A stretch of 64,000 nucleotides of DNA, taken from contig NZ_FNJR01000002.1 of assembly GCF_900104475.1 (NCBI RefSeq), positions 248,001 through 312,000 of the forward strand. The letters are read 5' to 3'. This document shows positions 54,821 to 64,000 of this stretch, piece after piece (the first letter of the stretch is position 1; each line of letters starts with the position of its first letter). The notes beneath the pieces were generated by a model that saw nothing but the letters and a program-made list of their open reading frames with translations, was not told where the DNA came from and searched no databases. A program made the position numbers and the translations under genes. This stretch comes from Actinopolyspora xinjiangensis. Lineage in GTDB: Bacteria > Actinomycetota > Actinomycetes > Mycobacteriales > Pseudonocardiaceae.

Positions 54821-55671
54821 CACGCACCGCTAAGCATTCGCCACGGGTTCGAGCACTCGGCGCTGAACTGCGTGAAGCCCGCGAAGCAGCGGGAATGACC
54901 ATGCGAGAAGTGGCGCAAAGACTCGGATGGCACCACTCGAAGTACGCGAGGTTCGAGTCCGGCGACCAACCACCCACCCCGGAACAGTCATCCGCGATCC
55001 TGGCGACCTTCGGCGCGTCGGAGGCCGAACGTGAACGACTCACGGACATGGCAGCCGACATCGCCAACGGCGACGCGAACTGGCTGAAAGCCGGAACCGG
55101 TCACGACGACCTGACTACACTGCTTGAGTTCGAGCGCACCGCGACCAACATCGTGGATGTTTCGCCGTTGCTCATCCCAGGACTGCTACAAACCTCGGAC
55201 TACGCCCGAACGATCATGGCCAATGAGACCCCTGGCGACATCGAACGTCTGGTGGCCATGAGGATCGGACGCCGCGATGTACTCACACGCCCGAAACCGG
55301 TGGAGCTGACCGCGATCATCCTCGAAACCGCACTTCGGCGGCCAATGGGTGGACGCGAGGTAATGGCCGACCAACTGCGCTACATCGCCAAAATCGCATC
55401 CGACCACAACAACGTCACCGTGCACGTCCTCCCGGATACCGGTAAGTGGACTCCGGCGCACATCGGACCGTTTATCCTGTTCGACTTCGCGAAAGCAGCA
55501 CCGATCGTGCACTTCGAGCACTTGAGCAGTTCCGCGTTCTTGTCCAATACCGGGGACATCAAAGTTCACCGGGAAGCGGCGGTTAACCTCCGTGAGGCAG
55601 CGATGAACCCGACCGAGTCCATCGAGTTCATCGCTCAGTGCGCTGCTGAAATGGAGGACAACCACGAATGA
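54817..55671 (+). CDS. XRE family regulator with DUF5753 (Scr1-type) domain
   Basis: A 284-residue regulator. The HTH at residues about 12-65: RALGAELREAREAAGMTMRE, VAQRLGWHHSKYARFESG. The remainder (about 95-275) is the DUF5753 domain with 'LLIPGLLQTSDYARTIM', VTVHVLPDTGKWTP and HFEHLSSSAFL. In streptomycetes such proteins pair with a small DUF397 protein (WhiJ/BldB-like system) to control development or act as toxin-antitoxin-like modules. ATG 54817 is within the operator. GC content is lower than in the housekeeping genes here. It overlaps the DUF397 gene by 4 bp. Confidence 0.92.
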   Translation: MARTAKHSPRVRALGAELREAREAAGMTMREVAQRLGWHHSKYARFESGDQPPTPEQSSAILATFGASEAERERLTDMAADIANGDANWLKAGTGHDDLTTLLEFERTATNIVDVSPLLIPGLLQTSDYARTIMANETPGDIERLVAMRIGRRDVLTRPKPVELTAIILETALRRPMGGREVMADQLRYIAKIASDHNNVTVHVLPDTGKWTPAHIGPFILFDFAKAAPIVHFEHLSSSAFLSNTGDIKVHREAAVNLREAAMNPTESIEFIAQCAAEMEDNHE

Positions 55672-55856
55672 CAGCACCCCCCGAGGGCTGGCGCAAGTCG
55701 AGCCGCTCCTCGAAAACTAGTTGCGTCGAGGTCGGCCGCATCAACGACGGCGCGGCGGTGCGCGACACCAAGGACCGCTCGGCCGGATACTTCACCACCA
55801 CCGGCCAGCAGTGGGCCGCGTTCATCGATGCGGTGAAGAGCAACCGGTTCGACTGA
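55668..55856 (+). CDS. DUF397 small protein
   Basis: 62 residues with the DUF397 pattern: GWRKSSRSSKTSCVEVG, then VRDTKDRSAGYFTTTGQQWA and 'FIDAVKSNRFD'. The ATG overlaps the XRE stop by 4 bp. DUF397 proteins are the partners of adjacent XRE-DUF5753 regulators. Followed by a strong bidirectional terminator. Confidence 0.92.
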   Translation: MTAPPEGWRKSSRSSKTSCVEVGRINDGAAVRDTKDRSAGYFTTTGQQWAAFIDAVKSNRFD

Positions 55857-55872
55857 ACTCCAGCGAACAGAT

Positions 55873-55906
55873 AAAGCGTCCCCGGAGCGATCCGGGGACG
55901 CTTTTT
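55873..55906 (+). terminator. Intrinsic terminator after DUF397, distal end of CRISPR array 2
   Basis: AAAGCGTCCCCGGA (55873-55886), loop GCGA, TCCGGGGACGC and a run of five T. It can stop transcription from both strands (TTTATCTG on the minus strand), so it also ends array 2 transcription. Confidence 0.9.
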
Positions 55907-55907
55907 G

Positions 55908-56057
55908 TGTGCCTCCCCGCCTGCACGGGGCCTACTGCGGTGGCGCTGGCCCACACCGACGACGAGGGGGTCCATCCCCGCACGCGCGGGGCCTACGACA
56001 TGGAACGTGCCCGCCGCGCGGTCGCCACGGGTCCATCCCCGCACGCGCGGGGCCTAC
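55908..56057 (-). CRISPR. Short CRISPR array 2, 3 repeats and 2 spacers
   Basis: Same 28-nt repeat and 33-nt spacers as array 1: repeats at 55908-55935 (degenerate, distal), 55969-55996 and 56030-56057. On the minus strand they begin GTAGGCCCCGCGC. Both intact repeats carry the CACGCG loop variant, different from array 1. No leader-like AT-rich sequence follows on the right, so this may be an orphan or decayed array. Confidence 0.93.
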
Positions 56058-56474
56058 ACTCACTGCGCTGGGATTCTAGCGGCGCGAACGCGCGCTGGGA
56101 ACCACTTCGTCACACCCCGTCGGACACCCCGCGTGCCAACCCGCCGGAGTCTCGACTCCCACCGCCGTCCACCGCACCGGCATCGAGTTCACCACCGACA
56201 CCCAAGCATCGCTACCCCCACATCCCAGCACCCCCAACCTCCCAACACCGCCAACCCCGCGTCCACCGCCCGGGACGTCCTCGCGGCCCCACCGAACTCT
56301 CCCGAGGACGCTGTCCCGGTTCGGAGTACCGGACCGCCGATGCGCCCGGAGAGCGGTGCGCGGCCCCGGCGGGAATCCACGGCACCCCACCTCGACCTGT
56401 GGTCCGAACCTCCCTCGGACAACCGCCCCGGATGCCATACTCGTGGTGTGGGGGCGGGATCGAGAGGCCGAGAG
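56058..56474. other. Gene-free stretch right of CRISPR array 2
   Basis: 417 bp with no supported gene. Around 56180-56270 it is C-rich with short tandem-like runs (CACCCAAGC, CACCCCCAACC). It may be the decayed leader side of array 2 and the promoter of the following gene. Confidence 0.35.
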
Positions 56475-57302
56475 GTGAGTGTGTCCAGTCCCCGCTTCGA
56501 CCGCGTCATCACCGAACCGGTGGTGCTCAGCTACGCCGCCTACGACGTGCTGCACCACGGCGAGTTCGGCGAGCGCGCCGCCAAACCGGCCGGGTTGGAG
56601 GGCGTTTCCCCTGGCGCCACGCACCGCGAACGCGAGGCGATCGTGACGACGGCCCTGGATGGGCTGCGCGAAGCGGGGCTGGCGACGGGCGACGCCCCGA
56701 ACGCCGCGCTGCGCGACACGCTCCACCTGCTGCACCACCCCCAGCGCCGCGTCTACGGCTGGTACTCGATGCGGGCGGAGGCCGGGGTGGTGCGCGGTGG
56801 CTTCCACGTGGCCGAGGCCGACGACCACGCCGTGCTGGCCGCAGTGGAGCACGACCGCGTGCTGCTCGAACCCGTCGAACCCGACGCGCTGCCATCCACA
56901 GTGGCCGGTTTACTGCCCGACGCCGAGCCGGTGGACGAACCGCCGACCACCATGCCGCCCCCACCCGCTCGCCACGCCGCGCCGGACCGCGCCCGCGACT
57001 CCCCGGCCGGACCGGACGAGCCGGAACCCCCGAAGCACCCCGACTCGCCGGGGCACCGCCTGCTGGACCGGCTGACCGCCCCGCCGCTGGACTTCGCGCT
57101 GCGCGCCGTGCGCTCCCAGTATGTCTCCAGGGAGACCGAGCGGGAGTGCGAGTTCCCGCTGAACTACTACGCGGGGCCGCTGGGTGCCCTGCTGACCGTG
57201 GTCAAACGCGACCCCGACGAGGGGGAGCCCCTGTTGCACCTCCTCCCGGCCACCGCCGAGGTCTTCCGCCGGGAACTGCGCGAGCTGGGCCGATCCCGCT
57301 GA
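56475..57302 (+). CDS. ESX secretion-associated EspG-family protein
   Basis: A 275-residue soluble protein of the actinobacterial EspG family: 'VVLSYAAYDVLHHGEFGE' at the start, GATHREREAIVTTALDGLR, then 'HLLHHPQRRVYGWYSMRAEAG', a Pro-rich insert (about 155-185), and a conserved end FPLNYYAGPLGALLTV. EspG proteins are cytoplasmic chaperones for PE/PPE or WXG100-type substrates of type VII secretion. No ESX genes or substrates lie nearby in the window, so this is an orphan. GTG 56475 (a second GTG is two codons on). It is the first gene right of the CRISPR arrays. Confidence 0.72.
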   Translation: MSVSSPRFDRVITEPVVLSYAAYDVLHHGEFGERAAKPAGLEGVSPGATHREREAIVTTALDGLREAGLATGDAPNAALRDTLHLLHHPQRRVYGWYSMRAEAGVVRGGFHVAEADDHAVLAAVEHDRVLLEPVEPDALPSTVAGLLPDAEPVDEPPTTMPPPPARHAAPDRARDSPAGPDEPEPPKHPDSPGHRLLDRLTAPPLDFALRAVRSQYVSRETERECEFPLNYYAGPLGALLTVVKRDPDEGEPLLHLLPATAEVFRRELRELGRSR

Positions 57303-57404
57303 CCACCCGGCTCCGGTACCTGCCACGAACCGTGCGGAGTGTGATCGGTCATGATCACAGCGGGCTTACGGACAGCGCCGGGGGGCTCGTGAGAAAGTGA
57401 TCGT

Positions 57405-58352
57405 GTGAGATCAGTCATCGTTCGCCCACGGTTGATCGTCGCGCTACTCGCCGCCTGCCTGCTGGCGGGGTGTGGTTCCCAGCCGTCACGGGTCGGCTCG
57501 GCCGCGCTCGTCGGCGACCAGGCCATCCCGGTGAGCACGGTGGAACAGCGGTTCGAGGCGGTGGTGCGTGACAGGCCGCGCCTGCGTGAACAGCTCGAAC
57601 AGCAGGGACGCGAGGACGAGCTGGCGCGCCAGATAGCCGCGTTCACGGTCCGGCAGAAGCTCGCCGACGTGGCCGCCGGCCGGCAGAACCTGCACGTCAG
57701 CGAGCAGGAGGTAACCGAGTGGGTCCAACAGCAGGGCGGTCCGGAGGCCGCCACGGAGGGGACCATCTTTACCCCGGCTGAGGTCCGCTCGGTGGCGCGT
57801 TCGCTGTTGCTGATGCGCGAGCTCGGCAGCAAGCACCTGTCGAACACCTCGGTGGTCTTCGACTACACCAGCGCCACGAGCCGCGCCGAGGCCAAGCGCA
57901 AGGCGCAGCGCATGGCACGCGGTCCCGAACAGGCCGCCGAACTGATCCGGGAGGACAAGGCGGCCGGAGGTTCGGCCGGTTCGGGGCGTGAGCTCAGCGC
58001 CGCGAACTCCCCGAGCTTCGCCGCGCGGACCCCGCTGTTCGCGGCCGAACCGGGCACGGTGCTGGCCTTCCCCGGGCCGGGGCAGCGCAGCGCGGGGCAG
58101 TGGCTCGTCGCGCGGATCACCGAGCGTCACACCGGAAACGGTGAAGGGCAGTCCGACACCCCGTCGCTGGGGCGCCAGGGGGCGCAGCTCACCCAGGCCT
58201 TCGGGGCGCGGCTGCTCGGCCTGACCGCGCAGCGGGTGGGCGTCGAGCTCAGCCCGCGCTACGGGGTCTGGGACCCGCTCGAACTCACCGCCGCCCCCGA
58301 GAAGGGGCAGACCACCGGTTTCCGCATCCCCGAGGGATCGAGCCTGAGCTGA
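57405..58352 (+). CDS. SurA N-terminal-domain lipoprotein (LpqU-position)
   Basis: A 315-residue lipoprotein: signal peptide ending LLAACLLAGC (lipobox LAGC), then a SurA-N type helical region (VGDQAIPVSTVEQRFEAVVRD, QIAAFTVRQKLADVAAG) and a beta-rich C-terminal part (AEPGTVLAFPGPGQRSAGQW). SurA-like domains bind unfolded exported proteins; the prolyl-isomerase domain is not evident. GTG 57405. It directly precedes mazG, the position of lipoproteins in other actinomycetes. Confidence 0.82.
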   Translation: MRSVIVRPRLIVALLAACLLAGCGSQPSRVGSAALVGDQAIPVSTVEQRFEAVVRDRPRLREQLEQQGREDELARQIAAFTVRQKLADVAAGRQNLHVSEQEVTEWVQQQGGPEAATEGTIFTPAEVRSVARSLLLMRELGSKHLSNTSVVFDYTSATSRAEAKRKAQRMARGPEQAAELIREDKAAGGSAGSGRELSAANSPSFAARTPLFAAEPGTVLAFPGPGQRSAGQWLVARITERHTGNGEGQSDTPSLGRQGAQLTQAFGARLLGLTAQRVGVELSPRYGVWDPLELTAAPEKGQTTGFRIPEGSSLS

Positions 58353-58464
58353 CAACTCTCCGGAAGGGCCACGGCACCGGATCGAGCGCGACCGCGCGGA
58401 TTCCGCTCGGTCCGGACCGGTCGAGCCCACGCCATGATCGGCTATGGGCTGGAACAATCGGGGC

Positions 58465-59496
58465 ATGGACGCCCCCGGTGAATCACGATCCCTCGTCAAC
58501 GGTTGCGCGGTGGTGCTGGTGGACGACCGTCTCGGCGACGTCGTCCCGGCCGAGGCGGTCCCGTGGTTGCGCGGTGCCGTGACGGTCTACGCGGACGCCG
58601 GGCTCGCCGAGTCCACCCGTGACTCGCTGGGAGCCACGACGCCGCCCGAGTGCTCGGAGACGCTGCGCCGCGCCCGGAGCGAGCCGGTGGTGCTGGTCGC
58701 CGCCGACGACCACTCGCGGACGGCACGCGAGCTGCTGGCGGCCGGGGCCGCCGAGGTGCGCGCGAGCCCACCGGCCGGTGTCGAGCTGCTGGACGCGGTG
58801 ACGGTGATGGACCGGCTGCGCTCTCCGGGCGGCTGCCCGTGGGACGCGGGGCAGACGCACGAGTCGCTGCGCACCTACCTGGTCGAGGAGACCTACGAGC
58901 TGCTGGAGGCGCTGGAGCACTCCGACCGCGGTGCCATGCGGGAGGAACTCGGCGACGTGCTGCTGCAGGTGCTGTTCCACGCCCGCGTGGCGGCCGAGCA
59001 CGAGACCGACCCGTTCGACGTGGACGCGGTCGCGGCCGAGCTGGTGAGCAAGCTCGTCTCGCGCCATCCGCACGTGTTCGCCACCGACGACTCCGTGCAC
59101 GACGCCGAGTCGCAGCACGCGCGCTGGGAGGAGCTCAAGCAGCGTGAGAAGCAGCGCGAGTCCGTTGTGGACGGCGTGGCGCACGGCCAACCGGCCGCCG
59201 CGCTCGCGGCCAAGCTCGTGCAACGGGCCGAACGGGCCGGAGTCCCGGGGGAGCTGATCGGCGACGACTCCCAGCCGGGGGCCGAGCTGTTCGAGGCGGT
59301 GGCGCGCGCGAGGCGACGTGGGCTGGACCCGGAGGACTCGCTGCGCGCGGCGTCGCTGGCCTTCGACGGGAACGTTCGCGCCGCCGAGCGACGCGCACGC
59401 GCGGCCGGTGCGGACGCTGCCCGGCTGTCCGAATCCGACTGGCGGAAGTACTGGCCGGAACCCGGGGAAACCGGTGGAATCGACCGGCAGGGGTGA
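58465..59496 (+). CDS. mazG: Nucleoside triphosphate pyrophosphohydrolase MazG
   Basis: Hydrolyses non-canonical NTPs. 343 residues from ATG 58465; an ATG at 58444 would add 7. The N-terminal 100 residues are an actinobacterial extension; the MazG domain has LRSPGGCPWDAGQTHESLRT, then the Mg-binding EExxE/DxxxD pattern 'VEETYELLEALE...EELGDVLLQVLFHA', and a second MazG-like half around ARWEELKQREKQRESVVDGV. Equivalent of Rv1021; in M. tuberculosis it follows mfd directly, here 13 kb away. Confidence 0.93.
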   Translation: MDAPGESRSLVNGCAVVLVDDRLGDVVPAEAVPWLRGAVTVYADAGLAESTRDSLGATTPPECSETLRRARSEPVVLVAADDHSRTARELLAAGAAEVRASPPAGVELLDAVTVMDRLRSPGGCPWDAGQTHESLRTYLVEETYELLEALEHSDRGAMREELGDVLLQVLFHARVAAEHETDPFDVDAVAAELVSKLVSRHPHVFATDDSVHDAESQHARWEELKQREKQRESVVDGVAHGQPAAALAAKLVQRAERAGVPGELIGDDSQPGAELFEAVARARRRGLDPEDSLRAASLAFDGNVRAAERRARAAGADAARLSESDWRKYWPEPGETGGIDRQG

Positions 59497-59598
59497 GAGC
59501 TCTTCGGCGGGGTGAACCCCCGCCGTGGGGGGACCGGTGCTCGCCGAAGGGCACCGCTGGCCGGAGAACAGTTCAGCGACCGAGGGAGGTCCGCGACC

Positions 59599-60399
59599 GT
59601 GCCGCGACGACGGAAGGCTTCCGATTCGCCGATCGTGTTGTTGAGCGGACTGGCGATGCTCGCAGTGCTCGTGCTGTTGGCCGGGCTGCTGGACGGCGGC
59701 GGACGTCACGAGAGCTCCCGGCTGCCCACCGCCACGGCACCACCCCGCGCCGGGGCGCAGCCGCCCGACGTGCGCCCGTTACCCGGTGCGGCCGACTTCG
59801 CGAGTACCTCCCGGCCGCAACGGCAGCTCGCGGACTGGGCCGGCAACCTCTCCGAGGAGCTCAACATCCCGCTGGCAGCCCTGGAGGCCTACGGCTACGC
59901 CGAACTCGCGCTGGAGCGGACCAGACCGGACTGCGGGCTGAGCTGGTCCGTGCTCGCCGGGATCGGCGCCGTCGAGTCCGGCCACGGCCGCTACGGCGGA
60001 GCGGACCTCGACAGCACCGCGCGCCCGGAACCGCCCATCAGGGGGGTCCCGCTGGACGGCAGCGAGGGGGTGCGGCTGATCCGTGACACCGACGGGGGGA
60101 AGTTGGACGGCGACTCGACCTACGACCGCGCGGTGGGGCCGTTGCAGTTCATCCCGAGCACCTGGCGGACCTGGGGGCGCGACGGCGACGCCGACGGCGA
60201 GGCCGATCCGGACGATCTGGACGACGCCGCGCTGGCGGCGGGCTACTACCTCTGCGACTCCGGCAACGACCTGCGGCGCGCCGAGCAGTTCCGCGACTCG
60301 GTGCTGCGCTACAACGCCAGCGGCGAGTACGTGCAGCAGGTGCTGGACCACGCCGACGACTACGGCAAGCGCAGCCGCGAGCTGCTGCGGAAGAGGTGA
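59599..60399 (+). CDS. Lytic transglycosylase (MltB-like, membrane-anchored)
   Basis: A 266-residue membrane-anchored muralytic enzyme: one N-terminal helix (SPIVLLSGLAMLAVLVLLAG), a disordered linker, then a lysozyme-like SLT_2 domain: CGLSWSVLAGIGAVESGHGR (catalytic Glu in VESGHG) and YDRAVGPLQFIPSTWRTWG, ending DDAALAAGYYLCDSG. The GTG at 59599 has GAGGGAGGTCCG upstream. The next gene is a diverged copy; the two share the catalytic motifs and domain order. Confidence 0.9.
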   Translation: MPRRRKASDSPIVLLSGLAMLAVLVLLAGLLDGGGRHESSRLPTATAPPRAGAQPPDVRPLPGAADFASTSRPQRQLADWAGNLSEELNIPLAALEAYGYAELALERTRPDCGLSWSVLAGIGAVESGHGRYGGADLDSTARPEPPIRGVPLDGSEGVRLIRDTDGGKLDGDSTYDRAVGPLQFIPSTWRTWGRDGDADGEADPDDLDDAALAAGYYLCDSGNDLRRAEQFRDSVLRYNASGEYVQQVLDHADDYGKRSRELLRKR

Positions 60400-60430
60400 G
60401 CCGGACAGGGGGCCGCCGGCCGGGGCTCCG

Positions 60431-60480
60431 CCGCCGGAACCTCTCACGCGGCCTTCGGCCGGGAGACCGGCACCGCGTGG
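60431..60480 (+). repeat. Partial, core-less copy of the dispersed repeat
   Basis: GCCGGAACCTCTCACGCGG matches the outer arm of the dispersed repeats, followed by GGGAGACCGGCACCGCG resembling the other end, but the central CCCGAC/GTCGGG hairpin is absent. Probably a decayed or truncated copy between the two transglycosylase genes. Confidence 0.45.
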
Positions 60481-60642
60481 CGGCGAGCGACATGGCCAGG
60501 GCGCGAGCGACACAGCGAGGGCGGTCGCGGTGACCGCCGCGTCCCGTCACGAACCGCCGCCCACGGCGGAGAGGGCGATTCCCAACAGGGTTCCGGCGGT
60601 GCGGCGGCCGGTGCGGCTGGACAAGTCGCCTAACCTGTCCGA

Positions 60643-61470
60643 GTGACCGAATCCGCTTCCTCGAAGCGCGTACGTCTTCGTGCGGTGCTGGCCGTCCTCG
60701 GGCGCGGGGCGCTGGCGCTCGCGACCGTGGCGACCGCCCTGTGCGGTGTGGGCGCGGTGGCCGTGCTGGGCGAACCGGCCGCGGCGCCGCGGGCGTCCCC
60801 GCTGGAACGGGGAAGCGTCGAACCGGCCCCGGTGGAACCGGGTTCGAGCGCGCCGGGGCGGCGCGCGGCCGACTCCGAACCGGACACCGGAGACAGCGGC
60901 GACCCGGTGCGCGACTGGGCCGACGAGGTGGCCGCCGTCGTCGACGTTCCCGCACGCGCCTTGGTGTCCTATGTGAACGCCGATCTGGCGATGCGACGGC
61001 GGAACCCGGAGTGCGGACTGGACTGGGCGACGCTGGCGGGAATAGGGCGTGTCGAGTCCGACCACGGCCGCTACGGGGGACGCAGGTTGGGCGCGGACGC
61101 GGTTCCCTCCAGTCCCATCATCGGGGTGCCGCTGGACGGCGGCGAGGACGTCCGCGCCATCACCGACACCGACGGCGGCGCGCTCGACGGCGACGCCACG
61201 TACGACCGCGCCGTCGGCCCCATGCAGTTCATTCCCTCCACCTGGGCGAAGTGGAGCACCGACGGCAGCGGCGACGGGGTGGGCGACCCGCACAACCTGG
61301 ACGACGCGGCGATGGCGGCGGCGCGCTACCTCTGCGCGGGCGGGCGCGACATGCGCAGCGGCCAGGGGTGGTGGGCCGGTGTGATGTCCTACAACAACTC
61401 GGTTTCCTACGCCAGGAAGGTCTTCAGCCTGGCGGAGCGATACGCCCAGGCGGGTAGCCGCGACGAATGA
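60643..61470 (+). CDS. Lytic transglycosylase (MltB-like), tandem paralogue
   Basis: A 275-residue exported protein: signal or anchor helix 'LRAVLAVLGRGALALATVAT', Pro/Glu-rich linker (about 45-95), then the SLT_2 domain: CGLDWATLAGIGRVESDHGR (catalytic Glu), YDRAVGPMQFIPSTWAKW, 'DDAAMAAARYLCAGG' and VMSYNNSVSYARKV. GTG 60643 follows a TAACCT box and lacks a Shine-Dalgarno, so a leaderless transcript is likely. It arose from the same ancestor as the gene upstream, but it lacks that gene's Val/Leu-rich anchor sequence. Confidence 0.9.
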   Translation: MTESASSKRVRLRAVLAVLGRGALALATVATALCGVGAVAVLGEPAAAPRASPLERGSVEPAPVEPGSSAPGRRAADSEPDTGDSGDPVRDWADEVAAVVDVPARALVSYVNADLAMRRRNPECGLDWATLAGIGRVESDHGRYGGRRLGADAVPSSPIIGVPLDGGEDVRAITDTDGGALDGDATYDRAVGPMQFIPSTWAKWSTDGSGDGVGDPHNLDDAAMAAARYLCAGGRDMRSGQGWWAGVMSYNNSVSYARKVFSLAERYAQAGSRDE

Positions 61471-61509
61471 CGTCGTGTCGGGAGTGCGGCTCGGTCTGCT
61501 TGGCGGTGC

Positions 61510-61650
61510 GGGTGGCGGAACCTCTCGCGGGCTCTCGCTGTGGGTGCCCCGACATCGGGTAGCGACCTACACAACGTCGGGGCCGTCCTCGCGAGAGCAC
61601 CACGAGAGACCCCGCGGCGGTGCCGATTGCGTAAGTGGTTGGGGTTCGGC
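61510..61650 (+). repeat. Dispersed palindromic intergenic repeat, copy D
   Basis: Full copy: GGTGGCGGAACCTCTCGCGG, then the core hairpin (CCCCGACATCGGGTAG, 4-nt loop, CTACACAACGTCGGGG; 61547-61582), CTCGCGAGAGC, CGCGGCGGTGCCGA and the trailing GTGGTT...TTCGGC. It follows a plus-strand gene in the same orientation and precedes a convergent gene. Confidence 0.85.
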
Positions 61651-61767
61651 TCGGACGCGTTCGAGAAGGCCCCACGTTCGACGGACACAGCGGGATTCCT
61701 GGAGCACTGCTCGATGCGGTGTGGAGCGCTACTCGACGCGGGACTGTCGTGTTCGCGGTGGGAATCC

Positions 61768-63791
<2,024 letters not shown>

Positions 63792-63794
63792 GTC

Positions 63795-64000
63795 ATGCCG
63801 ACCGGGCGACCGGCTCAGCGCGACCGGAAGAACGGGGCGGACGCGGCGCGCCGCACCCGGGAACCGGCGCCTGCGCGGCGCCCGCGCGGTGACTCGGACG
63901 CCGGGTCCACGCGGCGCCGGAGGCCGGGTTCCGCCCGAACCCGGTCTCCGGCGGGCACGGGAGGCGCGTTCAAGCTCTCCTCCACGAGGCGGGCCGCCGT
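63795..64000 (+). CDS. Septum-formation initiator (FtsB/DivIC-like), 3' end outside window
   Basis: Only the first 68 codons are present: a strongly basic, disordered N-terminus (PTGRPAQRDRKNGADAARR, then GSTRRRRPGSARTRSP) that reaches FKLSSTRRAAV at the window edge, where the membrane helix of FtsB-like proteins would begin. ATG 63795 has GCGGAGGTG upstream and overlaps nothing. The call rests on its position right after eno, the same as Rv1024, and on the N-terminal style; the diagnostic helix and coiled coil lie outside the window. Confidence 0.7.
   Translation, partial: MPTGRPAQRDRKNGADAARRTREPAPARRPRGDSDAGSTRRRRPGSARTRSPAGTGGAFKLSSTRRAA

Noticed and set aside
51313-56474. cas genes near the CRISPR arrays
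   Set aside because: Every supported gene in this interval was examined; none resembles Cas3 or a Cascade subunit.

Overview
The window is chromosomal DNA from a high-GC actinomycete. Codon use is strongly GC-biased, GTG and leaderless starts are common, and the gene order matches the Mycobacterium tuberculosis block Rv1007c-Rv1024: metG, tatD, rpfB, rsmA, ispE, pks16-like ligase, pth, rplY, prs, glmU, tRNA-Gln, Rv1019-type TetR, mfd, mazG, lipoprotein, eno, ftsB-like. There is no mycobacterial lipid machinery. Type I-E CRISPR arrays, XRE/DUF397 pairs and an EspG-like protein point to the Pseudonocardiales (Saccharopolyspora or Actinopolyspora-like); the genus is an inference.

Layout. 1-7.5 kb: a truncated coiled-coil gene, a conserved acidic protein, a SUKH protein, then two divergent membrane/regulatory operons (ABC exporter with a winged-helix regulator; PadR with a HAAS-type membrane protein) separated by clear operator repeats. 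7.6-11 kb: deoC with two aldehyde dehydrogenase genes that look like a split ALDH16. 11-22 kb: metG, tatD, a short rpf broken by one amber codon, rpfB, rsmA, a SAM-I riboswitch with a leader peptide driving metNIQ, and ispE. 22-33 kb: ABC-F protein, acyl-AMP ligase, two unknown membrane/secreted proteins, pth, rplY, an Nramp-like transporter, prs and glmU. 33-41 kb: a TPR-GGDEF protein, tRNA-Gln, a fatty-acid desaturase behind a palindromic promoter, the Rv1019-type TetR, a STAS protein, a hotdog thioesterase-like protein and a PQQ-type sugar dehydrogenase. 41-50 kb: mfd, then glpD/TetR/alkyl-DHAP-synthase-like/diacylglycerol kinase (the Rv2249c-Rv2252 order). 51-56 kb: an accessory island bounded by two CRISPR arrays in the same orientation, with no cas genes. 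56-64 kb: EspG-like protein, SurA-like lipoprotein, mazG, two lytic transglycosylases, a TPR protein, eno and the start of an ftsB-like gene.

The most notable content is in the CRISPR-bounded island. A three-gene operon encodes a small helical protein, a DddA/SCP1.201-type nucleic-acid cytosine deaminase (HVE...CxxC) and an Imm1-family immunity protein. Beside it are a three-gene unknown membrane operon and a divergent XRE-DUF397 pair whose start codon sits inside a perfect inverted repeat. A second theme is a family of about 140-bp palindromic intergenic repeats, with four full copies and one partial.
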